A stretch of 64,000 nucleotides of DNA from Penelope pileata (lineage: Eukaryota; Chordata; Aves; Galliformes; Cracidae), in the NCBI GenBank assembly GCA_013396635.1, contig WBMW01005916.1, positions 310,994 through 374,993 on the forward strand, in the 5' to 3' direction. Numbering within the stretch: the first letter of the stretch is position 1; the number at the start of each line of letters is the position of its first letter. The position numbers and the translations under genes are program-made. Under the pieces are notes generated by a model that saw nothing but the letters and a program-made list of their open reading frames with translations, was not told the origin of the DNA and did no database searches. Shown piece after piece: positions 1 to 13,504 of this stretch.

Positions 1-102
1 ATTTGTCCTCTTCCTCTACACAACTCCAACATATCCGTAGAAGAGAAACCAATTCAGATTTTCAAAAATATTTTCTACAAAAGTTTCACGCTCCATGCAA
101 GG

Positions 103-125
103 AAGTAAGTAAGTAAATAAATAAA
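103..125 (+). repeat. Short AAGT/AAAT tetranucleotide repeat
   Basis: Three AAGT-type units run directly into AAAT units, so one tetranucleotide array has drifted into another by a single substitution. It is a simple microsatellite with no sign of function. Confidence 0.8.
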
Positions 126-1496
126 GGTAAAGTTCTATTATGGATTAAAAACTGAAAGATAGCACTTTTTATGGCAGAAGATCATTAAGTTACAAAATAC
201 TCAGTGGAACTGTAGTAACTACAATGTTCTTTGCTTTGTTTATTAGTAAAGAAGGAAATTGAGTCAACAAAATTTCCTGATGGCCCCAAAGTAGTAAGAA
301 TTATGAGGAAAAAAAATAAAGTCATGGCAATACTGAAGCATGGGACAGCACCATTCTAGCTAAAACTGGGTCTAACTAAAGTCATCTGTGAACAGAAACA
401 TCTTATGAATTAACTGCAGTTGAAACATTTCTGTACAAAACTATAGAGAAACTGTATGGTTACTGAGGAAGTGCAACAGCGAGCCTTCAGTGCATGAAAG
501 AGGTCAGAGGAATCATGCTCAATAACGTGTTCTAGAATATCGTTCCTGAGCATCTCCAAAACATGCTTTTTATTCCCTTCCGTAGCTTTATGAAGACGTG
601 GAACTCCACTTCATTCGATGTGTAATGTTGTCATCTCGTATACACATCCACACTTGGCCCAGCTCCTGGCTTCGCACAGTCCTTGGCTCTGTTTCTTTCA
701 AAAGTTCTGCTTTTGTCATCCCGCGGCCCTTGGAGAGCACCACCATTACACCTGAAGTCAGTGCCAGTATCCCTTACTTCAGAGGAGCTGCACAAGTATG
801 CACAGGACCCAAGACAACAGCGGTGTGTGGGGAGCAAGAGGCACTTAGTTAACGAACCTGCTGAGCTCTTTGACCACACAGCACAGTCCAGCTTCCTGAG
901 TTGCATCACTTGTGTAGGGCAAGCAGGATTTTATTTTAAAAGAAGGACCTCTATTTCATTTTCCCCCAAGGACAGCATATATGACTCTGAACACCTAACA
1001 GAAGCTGAGACAATTCTAGCATCTTATTCCTCAGGTTTCTACAGAATGACCTTGCAGAACAGATCCTCTACGTAAAACCTGGCTCATCCCATGTTTAAAA
1101 GTCTACTTCAACAACAACACATAAAACAGGCCAGCAGACAGCCTTTACCACAAAGCCTGCAGGTTAACGCATAGCGTCAGCATCATTCCTCTGCTGAAAA
1201 CTCTCAATATAGATGAGTGTGGGAGGTGGATATTTTGTAAGCATAACATGACATATGCCTGCATTCCTCATTCTCCCCTGACAGCTGCCTCATACTTGGG
1301 TCTTCTTTCTGGAAATTGCATATCATTGCATGTCAGGCATGTCAGGTCAAAAAGATTTGAGAGGAAGTATTTCTACTAGCTCTGACTTTGCTGTTAGCAC
1401 TTTGTCCATCATGGACTCAAATATATTTAAAATCAAAATGAAGATGTTACTGAATTACTCACAATCTTTATCTATATTAAACAACACTGTTCATGC

Positions 1497-1514
1497 TTTT
1501 TTTTTTTTTTTTTT
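1497..1514 (+). repeat. Poly-T run (18)
   Basis: Eighteen T residues are followed at once by CAG, which also makes a textbook-looking splice acceptor on the plus strand. No downstream frame supports an exon, so the plain reading is a homopolymer run. On the minus strand it would read as an A tail, but no AATAAA-type signal or gene-like sequence adjoins it. Confidence 0.85.
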
Positions 1515-3717
1515 CAGTTTTAGGTTCACTTCAGATTCCTTAAGATTAACATTTTCTTATTTTCTTTTTCATAGAATCAGCTTCACCAACATAGCGTATA
1601 ACACAAGGAAATCTTAGGCACATTTATTTATCACGGTCACAATTCCAGCTCTTGGTCTTTCAGTACTTACAATTGTCTCCCCAAGCCCAGCAGTATGCCA
1701 AAGAAGAAGAAAATGACACCAGAATAGAATGTAAACAAAAGAGGACTTGGTTGGGGCTGAAACATCCAGCAACTATAAAACTGTAAGAACTGCATTAAGG
1801 CAAGATATGGAAACATCTATTGTAAGGGAATCTTTAATCACATACAAATGGCAATGCTGGCACCCGTGCTTCTAGCTGTAGGACAACAGAGAAGCATAAA
1901 GTCATCTGCATTCTGTTTTAACGTAGTATTGAGACTAGTATTAGACAGGTGACACCAAAACCAGCTTCAAGGCCAAGTAATTATAGAGTTTGCTTTCTTT
2001 TACAATATATTTCACCATTTATATAGCATATTAATAAACATCTGCAATGTGTGAGATATCTCTGAAAACTGCACACTGTCTAAAATAGATCTGGTCTCCC
2101 TTTAACCCCACTGATAAGTTTCTAAAATGTTGTTATAGTTCAATCATACTATTATTCCAATAATATAATGGGAGAAGAGGGTGGGTATTAATTCATTATT
2201 CAAGCCTGCAGTTGCACCTCAGCTATAACAATTTTTTTTCAGCAATGATGCAAGAGCAAAATGGTGTCACTCTTTTGAGAAAGAAAAGATGGAAAAAATC
2301 CAAATATTACCAATCACACAAAAACAGAGGAGGCTGTACAAATCTAAATTTCACTGACAGGCTTATAACAGAAGACTAAATAGCTTTATGCCAGTAAAAT
2401 ATTACTGCATAAACATAACAAAATTCCTATGGAGAATAAGAGAAATAGCTTGTTTCTGAAACAATGGTCTCTCACTGGTTTAAATGAATGTGCTAGTCTC
2501 ACATCTTCAGGGGAAAAAATAAAAAATAAAAGCAACCTCTATGTATATTCATTGAAGGGTTGATTTAACAAGTGAATCCCCTAGAGTTTTCGTGGTACCC
2601 AGAGATGGTAATTCAGGCCCAGCAAGACTCCTCTTCTTACCGCAAAAATGAAAGCCTGTTGAAGATGAACAAGTATGTAGGCCTTCTTTCATTTTGCAAG
2701 GTCACAAGCATGCTGATTACAGCACAGGAGCAATTTTTAAAGAAATAGTGCCTGCACACTTGAGGGATGTGGTGAGTCATGAGCTAACCTTCCAGCACTC
2801 CCCCAGTCTCTGTAGAGTTGCCAACAGCATCTCTTCCCTATTGCAGAGGCAGGGTTTTTTACCATAAAAATAAGAGAAAGGATGCTGTCTTATTAAGAGA
2901 GAAAACTGAAGTTGTCCATCATCTGTATGAATGATCCCAGCTCATCACATGCTTCAGCAGCACTTCCTCCTCCCAAAGCCACCATCTATTATAATTCCGA
3001 AAGGCATGCCACAGGCATTACATAAACTAGCTGGTCGTTCAAAGACCAGTCACGATCAATAAAGATCTGGTAGCAACTTTATAAAATCAGTTGTGCCAGT
3101 GCCAGCACCCTAATTAAATTTCTGCTCAGGTAATTGCAGCTCAGTGAGCAGCCTCCTGTGGGCCCCCAGCCCCCCCACCTTCCTCGTTCTGTATTTCCTC
3201 TACAAAACCACTCACCACAGCCAAGCACTCTTAAGGGACTACTGCATTTCAGGGGCAGGCACAGATAACTTTGTGTAGCTCAGTCCTTCCACATGCTGTG
3301 GAATCTCAGTAAGTTAAACTTAGCACACAAATATGATATTTTCTCTCTGAAGACACTGTAAACACTTGAAGAAGTGATTTTATTATCTTCAGACTGTACT
3401 GGGGAGAACTTTTCTCTCTCTAAATTAAAAACTTTTCAATAAGAAAAGTAAATTCAAAACAAGATAACTAACATCAAATTTTACTGTTTGTTTTTTGTCA
3501 TTTTGCATATCTTATTTTACAAATGGCCTTTTTTAGTCTCCAGACAGAGGACTTTATGAGCTCCTAGCACATCCCAGTTCCAGTGGACTTCACAGATCGT
3601 TCACATCTAAGCACCCCAACACGAGTTACTCCAGAAAGGTCCATAAAGTGAAAAGGTTCATTTGTAGCATCCAGACTTAGTTGTTACTCTGTAGCTGTTT
3701 TTCTTTGAACTGCTGGG

Positions 3718-3743
3718 TTTTTTTGTTTGTTTGTTTGTTTTTT
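3718..3743 (+). repeat. TTTG tetranucleotide repeat
   Basis: About four TTTG units flanked by T runs. It is a common vertebrate simple repeat. Confidence 0.8.
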
Positions 3744-4229
3744 ACAGTATATTTCTTTTGTTCTAAACAAGAGGCAAGAGTCCTTTCCTCCTCCAGAGTT
3801 ATTCTGAAGTAAATTCATGATAACCTGTGTGGACATAGCTCCTCCTGACCTGAAATCAGAGTGAGGTCCAACATTATTAACCTGGAGGTAAAATTTATGA
3901 CAGCACTTAAATATGACGCATTTTAATTAAAATGCAAAATGCTAGGATGGAGGGACGGATTTTTTTTTTCTTTTTATAATTTTGTGGCCAGGCTGCTCTG
4001 TAGTAATTGAGGAGTCATCTTATTATTACGATCTTCATCATCATTTTTTTTGTTGTTGTTTAATGTTCAAACAAAGTTCCTTTTCCATCTTCCACTTCAT
4101 TTTACAGATCTTGATCTTACTAGCAGCCTGGAGAGCCTTGTTTAATTCTCCAACATGTTAGGACCAAAGAAGAGAACTAATTAAAAGGAAAAACTGCTAA
4201 GTACAAAGAAGGTCTTAGGGAGAAAAAAA

Positions 4230-4243
4230 AGAGAGAGAGAGAA
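4230..4243 (+). repeat. Short GA dinucleotide repeat
   Basis: An A run of eight passes into about seven GA units. It is purine-only on the plus strand and too short to say more. Confidence 0.7.
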
Positions 4244-6770
4244 GCGCAGCAACACATGCTAATAAATGCATACCGAATCAACAAGCAGAGTTATTGAGGT
4301 ATTATTCCAAACAGTTATTCTCCTACCTGAGGATTTCAGCCTTTCCTTACTAGATCTGGAAGTGAGATTTTAACCATATTTTCATGAGGTCATCACACAT
4401 CCAAATTTCCTCCCACTTTTTTGTGCCTTACAGAATGATTAGAATTTGTCCAAAACTAGGAATTACTAATGTCACAGATATCCCTTTTTCCCTCACTTTC
4501 ACTGAAAAATTTCACCTGGCTTCACAGAGTCCTGCAAGACCAAATCCAGGCAAATTTCAGGCACTGTCAGAAATTAAGTGATGCATTACCAGCTCACATC
4601 TCCCATTCACTTCTATACATTCATCATGTCCTAAGGGGAAAAATCATGTTGTATCTAGAGAAGCAGTATGCTTGTTATTTTTATTTCAATATAAAATAAT
4701 TAATTTGAAAATAGGCACAAATGTACGTAGATATTTTCTCTGAAAATATAACAGAATGATCTGCATTAACTACATAAAGCCAGAAGTGATTGTGGTGGTG
4801 ATGCACTTAAACCACTTCCCCTTTATGAGAGACTGGTTCTCAGTCAGTGGTTAACTACTGCATAGGTACTAAGTTAATTCAAGATCTCTTTACCATAGTG
4901 TTTACATTTTTATCAGCAGTAGCAGCTGTCATTTCATAAGCAGATTTGATACACCATGGAAGTGAAGAGGTGCTTGTTTGAACAACTTCTGGAAACCTTA
5001 TTGCAATTCTTTCTTATTTATTCACTTAACCTCATCTAAGAAAAAAACACAGAATAATATAGAGAGCATATTGTTCTCTTTGTGAACTGAAAACCAATAA
5101 AACATGAAAATATTCTATTCATGACAGAAATTATGGGCTCTGAGTATGAATTATACAACAGTTGGCATCTGTCAGTCCAGCTATCCTTCTCTTAGAAGGG
5201 TGATGGCCAAAACGTTATCCCCAAATTGGTCCTTGCTGAGTACTAAAAACAAGTGCTGGTAGAAACAAAGTACCAGTAAGGGAAGAGCAGAGCAGAACAT
5301 GTCATAATGTGGAGCTTCACAAAGCAGAAGGGCCAGGAGGTCACTATTAAACTCTCAGCACTTTGAGGCTGATCCACGCGCCCAGACATTGATGCCTAGC
5401 TCATTTGCAACACTTTCAGGTGTCCTCCTGCCTCAGATGATGTTACAGATGGGCATGGGTACCTCACAGCTCCTGTTTCACATCTGCCAATCTTGCCAAG
5501 ACTATGTCAGCAATGTAAAATGCTTTAGGTGACTACAGTTAAGTACCTGGATTGCTTCTCTCTTATCTGTCTTTCACAGTCTGAGAACTATGAGCTTGCA
5601 AAAACATCGCACGTAGCAGTGCTGCTCCTGATACTTTGTCTATCACAAGCTATGGGCACTGGGACATTCAATATTTTATTTTAGAAAATGGTCGGATTTT
5701 CTCCTCTCACACTTGTGTTATACCATGTACTAAGACGACATGCAGCCTTCAAACAGATGGAAGTTAGACCACACTTGAAATATGTATATTTAATACTCAA
5801 ATTTATGTATCAGACAAGGCTGGGACAGGTCACATTGCAAGGTGCTTTGGAACAAGGCATAATTTCAAGAATCAAACCGCAGCTCCCACACCCGTGCCCA
5901 GGCTGCACCACAGCACATCAAAACGTGCTCCAGGCACCCAGGCTAGTGTGAAGCCATGACATGTTCCCCCAGGCACCTTGAATGGAACCTGCAACTCCAG
6001 AGCACACCAGAATTCCTCTGCAAGTCGCACAGACCTTGCTGCTTGAAACACTGAAATTGCATTCTCTTTGAAGATAACAGCAACCCCCATGTACAGAAGT
6101 AGCGAGAAGAAACAAAGATTAGAATTCAGAAAACTAACAGAATTATATTCCTCAACTATTGGGGTTTCAGGAGACTGACAGAAATTACCAGCACGGACAC
6201 TTGCTTTGAATTACAAAAAGCAACAGGGAGACAGACTTGTTAAGCTTTCAAAATTGCTTTCATTCCATTTACACCAAAGAAATCACACAGTGCTCAACGC
6301 TCCTAATTTTCAATCACAGCTAGCCAACCTTGATCCCATGGTCTCTTATTAATTTTTCCTTCTCACAGACCCAAGCAGCTATATTAGTTCACCACGTTAA
6401 CGTGCTTTCATCCTGTGTAATTTGAATTCCAGTGGCCAAACTTCTATTACAGGCATCTCTTAAATTGGATATAGGGCCTCAGACAGGTGCTGTTATCAGG
6501 GAACAGTTGATCGTTTATTACTGATATGCTCACGGTGTGTATCCGAGACATTGCTGCTGTTTTACATATAAAAGACAATTCTGCATATTCAACATCGTCC
6601 AGAGCCAAGAGGTCAATGCATAAGAGCTGCAGTATAATGTAAATAACATCATACAGACGCAAATGTTATTGCATGGAGACATCCTGATGCAGAGGACCCC
6701 TCTGCCTTTTCCTTGGGTGGTGCTGTTTGTGATCAATTCCACACGCGCCTTCAAACCCCAAAGGATTTGT

Positions 6771-6910
6771 ATCACAGAATCACAGAATTGCGGGGGTTGG
6801 AAGGGATCTCAAGAGATCATCGAGTCCACCCCCCCTGCCAAAGCAGGTTCCCTACAGCCGGTCACACAAGTAGGCATCCAGACGGGTCTTGACTATCTTC
6901 AGAATATCCT
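6771..6910 (-). mobile_element. CR1 LINE 3' fragment
   Basis: Read on the minus strand, the fragment ends in two ATTCTGTG-type octamers preceded by the core that avian CR1 elements carry at the 3' end (GATCTCTTGAG, then CCCTTCCAACC) and, further in, the GGGAACCTGCTTTGGCAGG block. CR1 is the dominant non-LTR retrotransposon of birds. Its copies are usually truncated at the 5' end and end in an octamer repeat rather than poly-A. This copy holds only the last 140 bases and has no coding potential. It shares its subfamily-like tail with the copies at 30561 and 41993 but lies in the opposite orientation. Confidence 0.93.
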
Positions 6911-8983
6911 ATTGTCATGTAGGTATAGACAGTAACACAAGAAACTCAGGACTTAGATGCCAGATTTTGTACCAGGTTATCTTCACCAAATTTTCCAGTA
7001 AAGCCAGTGCAAACACTTGCCATACCTTAGTGGTCTACAGCTTATAGGACTGTGGCCCTGATTTACCTTATGGACAGCACAAAATCGTTTGCAATTAAAA
7101 GTAGCATTATTTTACTTTACAAGAAGATAAACTGAGAAAGGCCAAGATTTTCAGGCAAGCCTAGACTTCAACTGTGTGAATATTCATATCCACCGCCTTC
7201 TGATCCTCAGGCTGCTACTTCTTCTGGCTTTAAGACATTTCTGAATCTCCCCCAAAGATATCTTTAACTGCCAACTTCCAAGTTTAGCAGACAAAGCTTT
7301 GAGAGTTCACACAAGTTGGGCTTCCTATCAGCAATAGATTTTGCCATAGGCTCTGTTAATAGACAGTAGAGAAGAAAAGCATTTTAGAGTCAGGATCATC
7401 CGACCTGTTTCCCTTATCTACCTGCAGAATGAGATCAGTCCTGCCCCAGATATTCATCCTCATTCCACTGACTGAAAATGGGGCCTAGCGGTTTCTTCAG
7501 ATGGAGGCTCACCACAGAGGTCTGCATTTAACCTCTGCCAAAGATGGAAAGGGCAAACTGTTCCCATTCAGCGGAGGGCTGGAGGAGATCCCTGAGCTGT
7601 CGTGACAGCAGCTGAGAGCCAGACAGCAAAATCAGCTTGGGACCCAGAAGCAGTGGAGTGCTGCATTCAGGACAGTAAATTCTGCTTTCCGGACAGCTCT
7701 GACTGCAAAGCCAGCTTTGTAGTGTGAGCTCAGCATCCTCAGTGTGAGGTACAGGAACGCTCCTTTACATCAGAAAATAGTATTTTATACCTATTTGTTG
7801 AATATAAACAATCAGATACTATTCACCTTCACGTGAGGCCCACTAATGCACTATTTACAATGACTACTTGCTGTCAGAATGCTTTCCAGCATGATTCAAG
7901 GTATTTTTATATTTTACAAGCATAGAAAAAGTATATTATTAATGATACTAAAAAATATGCAACAACAACAAAATGTCCTTTCCACTGCAGAGTCCGACTT
8001 TTTAAAAACTGGTGCAAAGCCTGCATTTCAGCACCACTGGATACTTAAGGGTAAACAACAGTTCAGGTTTTTTAAATTCTTAATCCTTGACAACTTGTTA
8101 ACCTCACAGCTATGGGTCATGATACCTCCCTTCAGAAACAGGCATGCAAACGTAGGCATTACTTTATGAAAATACAGTTTAGCTTACAAGACTTCATATT
8201 TAAAGTGTTCTGGAAGTAAATTAAAAACAAATAAACAAAAAACCTAAGAACTTTCCTGCAATTAAAGTCCCTATAAAGAAGTACTGCTGAAGAGCAAATT
8301 ATGTTATATCATTACACAATTAAACAGAGTCTTTCAAATGAAAAGGAGTACATAAGCTACTGAGAAAGAGTCAGTTCTTTTGCTTGAATGTGCCTTAAAA
8401 GGGAAAGATCTTGCAACTGGTGCCTTCACCAGAAAAGGTTTTGCTGATCCATCTTCAGCACTTAGCAGCTTCATTTCCATCACCTGTAGCTGCTACTGGG
8501 GGTAGGGACAACAGCTGTCAGGTGGGACTTATTTGAGGATTGTTATTGGAACAGCTTATGTTTTCATTTAAAAACAAAGGTACTTGAGTTTTGAAGTTAC
8601 CATTTTATTAATAAATGGTGAACAGATGTTCCATTCTCTATATTTGTTTCCTCACATTAGTGTGTGTCCATTTTAGGGGAATATGTTTTGGTGTGACATC
8701 ACATAAAATCAAGATGGCATTTATTTTAGGAAGGTCTCCAAACTAACAAATTCTTGCAAGTTAAAATCTCTGAAAGTTATATAACATCTCTAGCAGTTAT
8801 GTTGAGACTTTACTCAGAAAATTAACTTCAGAAACTGTTGAGCTAGAGATCCCTGTCAGCAGTTTCCAGAACAAGCCTGATCATTCCACAGGCAACACTA
8901 CATTTATTACAACTGTCAGTCCTACAAATTTAGCCTTGGGCATTAGAAGTCAGACATAAAAGTCATGTATTTTATTCCCAGCA

Positions 8984-9004
8984 CAACAACAACAACAAAA
9001 AAAG
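8984..9004 (+). repeat. CAA trinucleotide repeat with A run
   Basis: Five CAA units end in an A run. Simple repeat. Confidence 0.75.
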
Positions 9005-9628
9005 GATTGCATGTTCCTGTTGTCTCCCTAGGAAGGACAGAATCATACTTTCATTTTATAGTATCAAGGTCCCAGTCACTGACACCTCAAGTTGGCATAT
9101 AGCGCTTCACACTTGAGAAGTCCATTAGCATTAAATTTCTGAGAATAATCAGAGATAAGAATGAGAATAATGGGATGAAATGGGGAACGGGAAAACATGC
9201 ATTAGTCTTCATGCCCGCATCCCAAGTGCTCGAAGGGGGCTGGTTAATTTCTCATTCATTTTTCTGAGTTTCTTCTGCTTTCATAGAGAAGCTCGGAGGG
9301 TGACCATGGTTGCAGACTCACATGCTCTGGAAGGCTGAACCCTTAATAAGTTAAATACCTAACAAAGTACTACATCTGCCCTGGAAAACAATCCTGACTT
9401 GGCAGAAGAAACAACTTTACAGTTTTATAGATCTGTTACAATTATAATTACCAGAACTACAGAAAACTAACGCATGCCCTACAACACCAGTTACACAACA
9501 TGTCAGTGCTTAACAAAACACTGTGGGCTACAATCGTTATAAACTGTTCAAATAAAGACATAGTCCTGCAGAAGCTTTATCTTTGCTCCTTTAGAATTAA
9601 TCAGACCATTAGTCACTTGTTTTGCTGA

Positions 9629-9952
9629 CTATTCAGTCCTGGCCTTCTCAGGACAGAATAACTCAGTTTTGCCTGGGTTGCTATGACCATCACAAGGAAA
9701 AGAAGTAAGCAGAAGAACATCTTTCATAAAACAGTTAAATTCATTTAAAACCTGAAATTTCTGAGGTGAAGGTATTTCATCATTTCCAGCTTGGTGTTTT
9801 CTTCCCAACATTAACAATGCATGATTGAATAGTTTCCCTGAAAATAAATAAATCACATGTGCCAACATTTCTATGTCCTTCTCCATTTCTTTTAAAAGTG
9901 GATGTAGTTCAAACTGTGCAACATATGGGCCATATTTCATAACCAGATCCAT
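9629..9952 (-). other. Unidentified open frame of 107 codons, possible exon or chance frame
   Basis: This minus-strand frame opens with ATG directly after an in-frame TGA and ends at TAG. I do not recognise the protein. It has a less repetitive, more protein-like composition than its neighbours, with an acidic and hydrophobic helix-like stretch (residues about 16-40, including KEMEKDIEMLAHVIYLF) followed by a mixed polar region. Two acceptor-like sites lie inside it on the minus strand: TTGCACAG before the FELHPLL stretch, and TTTATTTTCAG before GKLFNH. The only CAG/GT site downstream (after residue Q67) is a weak donor, and no clear polyadenylation signal follows the stop. It could be part of an exon, a decayed retrocopy, or chance. 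Chance remains the most likely single explanation. Confidence 0.15.
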
Positions 9953-10555
9953 TCAAATCAAGTACAACTTCTTTTTAAAAGCTACTAACTATTGATCTAT
10001 TTTGGCTGCTGCTATCTTAACTTCCCAAGTTTACCCTTGAACATTTGTGTAGACAAAAATCAGATGATAGCGAAAAAATGTATCGTGACTATTGGAACTT
10101 TTCATAGTTATGATGAGAGATATGCCTCAGCAAGTCAAGTGAATCTGATCACTTCTAAGTTATCAAAAAACGGTTAGCTTACTTTGAAGGGTGATGAGAG
10201 TATTGACACGCTTCTCTTTTTACCAATCTGACCACAGAAGGCTGCCGCCTGAATGACACATTTCTGAGCTGGGCATGGTAACTGCATGCAGAGAAAGCTC
10301 TCAGTCACTGAGTGACAGCAGCTACTGCAGCTACTCATCTTTAAAGAAAACATATTTTCTGTTAATACCTGCAAGTGCTCTGCTAAAAGGAATTTCCAAA
10401 ATCTGGATTGTATGGCTTCAACATGCTTTATTGATCTGTTTTATTCTTTATTGGAGTGTGGCTAGGAGCAAGATGATCTGTTTTTATATAGTGTTGTGAC
10501 ATTCCCCTAAGCTTGGCAAAATCTCAGGCATAGCTGAAAGTATGGATGTCAAGTA

Positions 10556-10577
10556 AAAAAAAATAAATAAATAAAAA
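10556..10577 (+). repeat. AAAT tetranucleotide repeat
   Basis: An A run leads into about three AAAT units. Simple repeat. Confidence 0.8.
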
Positions 10578-13053
10578 CGATTTGGAAAGAGCTTTTGAAA
10601 AATCATTCCCCAGTTAAAGGTCACTGAACACTAGTTAAATTATATAAGGAGCCTGGGAATTAAGATTATGCACCTTTGGCTGTTTTCCTGCTTCACAGAA
10701 TGTGAAAACAATTAATAATGCAAAGAGCTTACAGTATTCAATGATGCAGAGCGCTCAGCAGAAATACCCATGCTATTTCTAAGATACCACAACAAAGATT
10801 GAACCATCTAAAGGAGGCTTGCTTTTCTGCCTGCACTGGGTATCTTCTTGTTCCTTTGTGATTTCTGAAAGCTCTACCCTACTCACAACTTCTTTCCTGA
10901 AGAAGAAAAGACAAGCACAATCCAGAATTCCCCCTGCTTAATTAACTTCCCATAAAAAGACTCCAAAGGTTTACATTCTGTCCTTAATTATATCCAAACC
11001 TCAAGTTTACTTCAAAAAAAGTACCCAAGGAGAAGGGAAAATTAATAACCTGGATTAATAACCAGATAAAAGATACGAAAAAAGGGCCAGGTTTTGCACT
11101 AGAGGGAGGCTACCAGTGAGGTCTGTGCTACATCCCACTCTGCATCCCCAGCATCTGCATGGATAATCTGAGACGAGAGAAGGCAACAAGGTGCAAAACT
11201 GTGTCAGTGATGCTAAATAATTCAGGTAAATGAAGCCTAAACTCTCTATAAGAAATGGCAAAAGACTGCATGTTATTAAGTGACAGGACAATAATATGTT
11301 AAGTACTGTGATGGCAAGTGCCTCATGGTACACGTGGAAACCAGTCCTCAGCATACATGCACAGTTATGGCTCTAAAACGGATAATGCCATCAGGACATC
11401 CTGAAGTCACTGTAGAAAATGCTGACTTAGCACCACAAGGTAAGGGGTGTGAAATCAGAAATTTTTAGGAAGGAAATTGAGAAGCAGACAGAAAACATTA
11501 TCCTGTTACTGGTGCTCGGCCTGGGATGTGAGTCTGTGAACAGAGCCTGAGAGCACACTCCAAGCTGACAACACGAAAAGTTCGGGACAGGAATATAGCA
11601 CAAAAGCAGTCAGGCTGATTGAACAGCTGTGTGACCACTCAGAGCATCCCCAGGGTCTCAGTTAGTGCACTGGTATGTTAGAGAAAGGAAAGAGACAGGA
11701 ACTGCAGAGGTTAATCCACTGCATTAATATTTTTCTGAGGCATGCATTCAAAACAACAGATGATAATGAGCAAAAAGAAGAAATAGCAAAGCTTCAAAGG
11801 TAATAATCAAAACATTTGGGTGATGACTTTGCTTATGCCTTCTCAATAGCAGTTCTTAAAATAAAAGCTGAAAAAATGCAAAGTTGAGCATATGAAAACA
11901 AGAGCTGGGGAGGACTGGCTAAGAAGCAGAGTCAGAAATGCTGGGCACTTCAGGACTTGTGCCTGGCAACACCCTCCCCCTTTCCTGATCTCCTTCTGAG
12001 GCAGGTCATCGCTGTGGATTTTAATCCCTCATTACAGTGCAATTAGACACGCTGGGACGCGCTGCACAGCAAGGGCTGTGCAGCACAGCTCTGGGGAGTC
12101 TGCTGGGATCTGCTGCCAGCCTGTCCACAGAGGGCAATGAAATGAGTAAGAACAAACCTAGCACCACACCTGAGTAACACAAGCACCCACTTCAGAGAGA
12201 TCAAAACAGATTAAGTATCTGATGACCTTTATTCGCATCTTGCCTTTTATACTAAAAAAGAAAAAAAAAAAATCTAAAATAAAATTTGGCATAAACCCAC
12301 ACCAACTCCCACATGAAACAGAAGCTTTCCCAAACTATACATATTTACTTGATCAAATCTTTCTTTCTTACTCACTCTAGACACAAAGTGATCCAAGTAA
12401 AGCTGGGATAATGAAATAATCTAGTTCAGAGTTTTAATTAACTGAAAAAAGAATCTCTCATTCATATAGGAGATAGGCACAAGGAAGAACAGAAACTATG
12501 TGGATGGAAACATACAAGAGAAATGCTTTATCTCAGAGAACTAGCAACTTATTTTGGGGTTCTGAAAATATTTTTCCTATCATGCAAGTGTATTTAGTGC
12601 ATACCTAATCAATCCACAGATTCATGTTCGATATGCACTTCTTTGACAGATGCATGCTCTCTATCAAGTCAATCTTGTCTTGTTATAGCAGACTAAAAAA
12701 TTAGCAGATAGATATAACAAGCTTAGTATTTTCCTGTTTTAAGGTATGTATCTCATTCAGCACTTTAGAACAATACTCCTTTAACTGTAATGTAATAGGA
12801 TGCGAACTGGTTGTGGAAAAGGCATGGGGTTATCGGCAGAACAAAATTTTTGAGTAAGAGGGTATGTTTCAACATTGCTTTTGATGTTTTTGCCCTATTC
12901 TGGGCACTGGTATTTTTATTTTCCCCAGTGCTCAGAGTAAACGGGAATTGAGATGAGCTCCACTTCAGCTCTTACACTTCAGCAGGGACTGAGCACCAGC
13001 AGTACTACCACTGTGTTCCTCACTAATGCATCTAAATAGGAGACCGTGGTTGG

Positions 13054-13079
13054 AAAAAAAAAAAAAAAAAAAAAAAAAA
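13054..13079 (+). repeat. Poly-A run (26)
   Basis: The longest homopolymer in the window. A retrotransposed-mRNA tail was considered, but the 200 bases upstream have no AATAAA-like signal at the right distance and no recognisable coding or UTR sequence. The length in the assembly may be inexact, as such runs are error-prone. Confidence 0.9.
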
Positions 13080-13504
13080 GATGTAGCCAGACAAGGAGAA
13101 AAAGATGTGTTTCTGATGAAACCACTCATCAAATGGTTTTGTCCCATTGTCCCACTCATATATCTTCTGATTCCTCATCATTTCCACCTTACTCAACTCA
13201 CCTGAAAAATCATTTCCAGAGCATCCTACATTGTGGTTCCTTCTTTCAGCACCAGATCCAATGCCACCAGTTTCTTCAGCATGAAAGACAAGAACAAATG
13301 CCCATCTTTTCTTGTCTTTATGGATTGCACGCCAGGAGGAAAAGCGGTGCTATTTAGCAATGCTATTCTTAACATCATAAGCAGAAGATGTTTGAGCTAT
13401 ATCTGTACTAGCAGCCTTAAAGAGTTCCGCTCTCCAAGGCAGGGGTGCCTACCCATTCCCAATTCCACACCTGCATGCAATCCAAGCAAGCACAATCTTT
13501 TATT

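Larger units (their letters stand above)
1..6770. other. Non-coding AT-rich DNA, no gene recognised
   Basis: No protein family, RNA gene or long frame can be recognised here. The longest frame (683-1075, 130 codons) overlaps another open frame on the opposite strand and has no motif I know. The stretch is AT-rich with scattered A and T runs and a few microsatellites listed separately. It is best read as intergenic or intronic. A short exon flanked by ordinary splice sites could be missed, because single exons of 50-150 bases cannot be told from chance frames without a homology search. Confidence 0.65.
6911..13504. other. Non-coding AT-rich DNA with one unidentified open frame
   Basis: AT-rich sequence with simple repeats and no recognisable gene. 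The only frame that drew attention is the minus-strand one at 9629-9952, listed separately. Other frames are shorter than about 100 codons and overlap one another on both strands, which is the chance pattern. Confidence 0.6.

Noticed and set aside
1328..1345. p53 response element
   Set aside because: The two half-sites overlap by one base and each departs from the RRRCWWGYYY consensus.
1497..1518. T18 followed by CAG as a splice acceptor
   Set aside because: No exon-like conserved frame with a donor follows. T runs followed by CAG arise often by chance in AT-rich DNA.
13054..13079. A26 run as the tail of a processed pseudogene
   Set aside because: No polyadenylation signal, no target-site duplication seen, and no gene-like sequence upstream.
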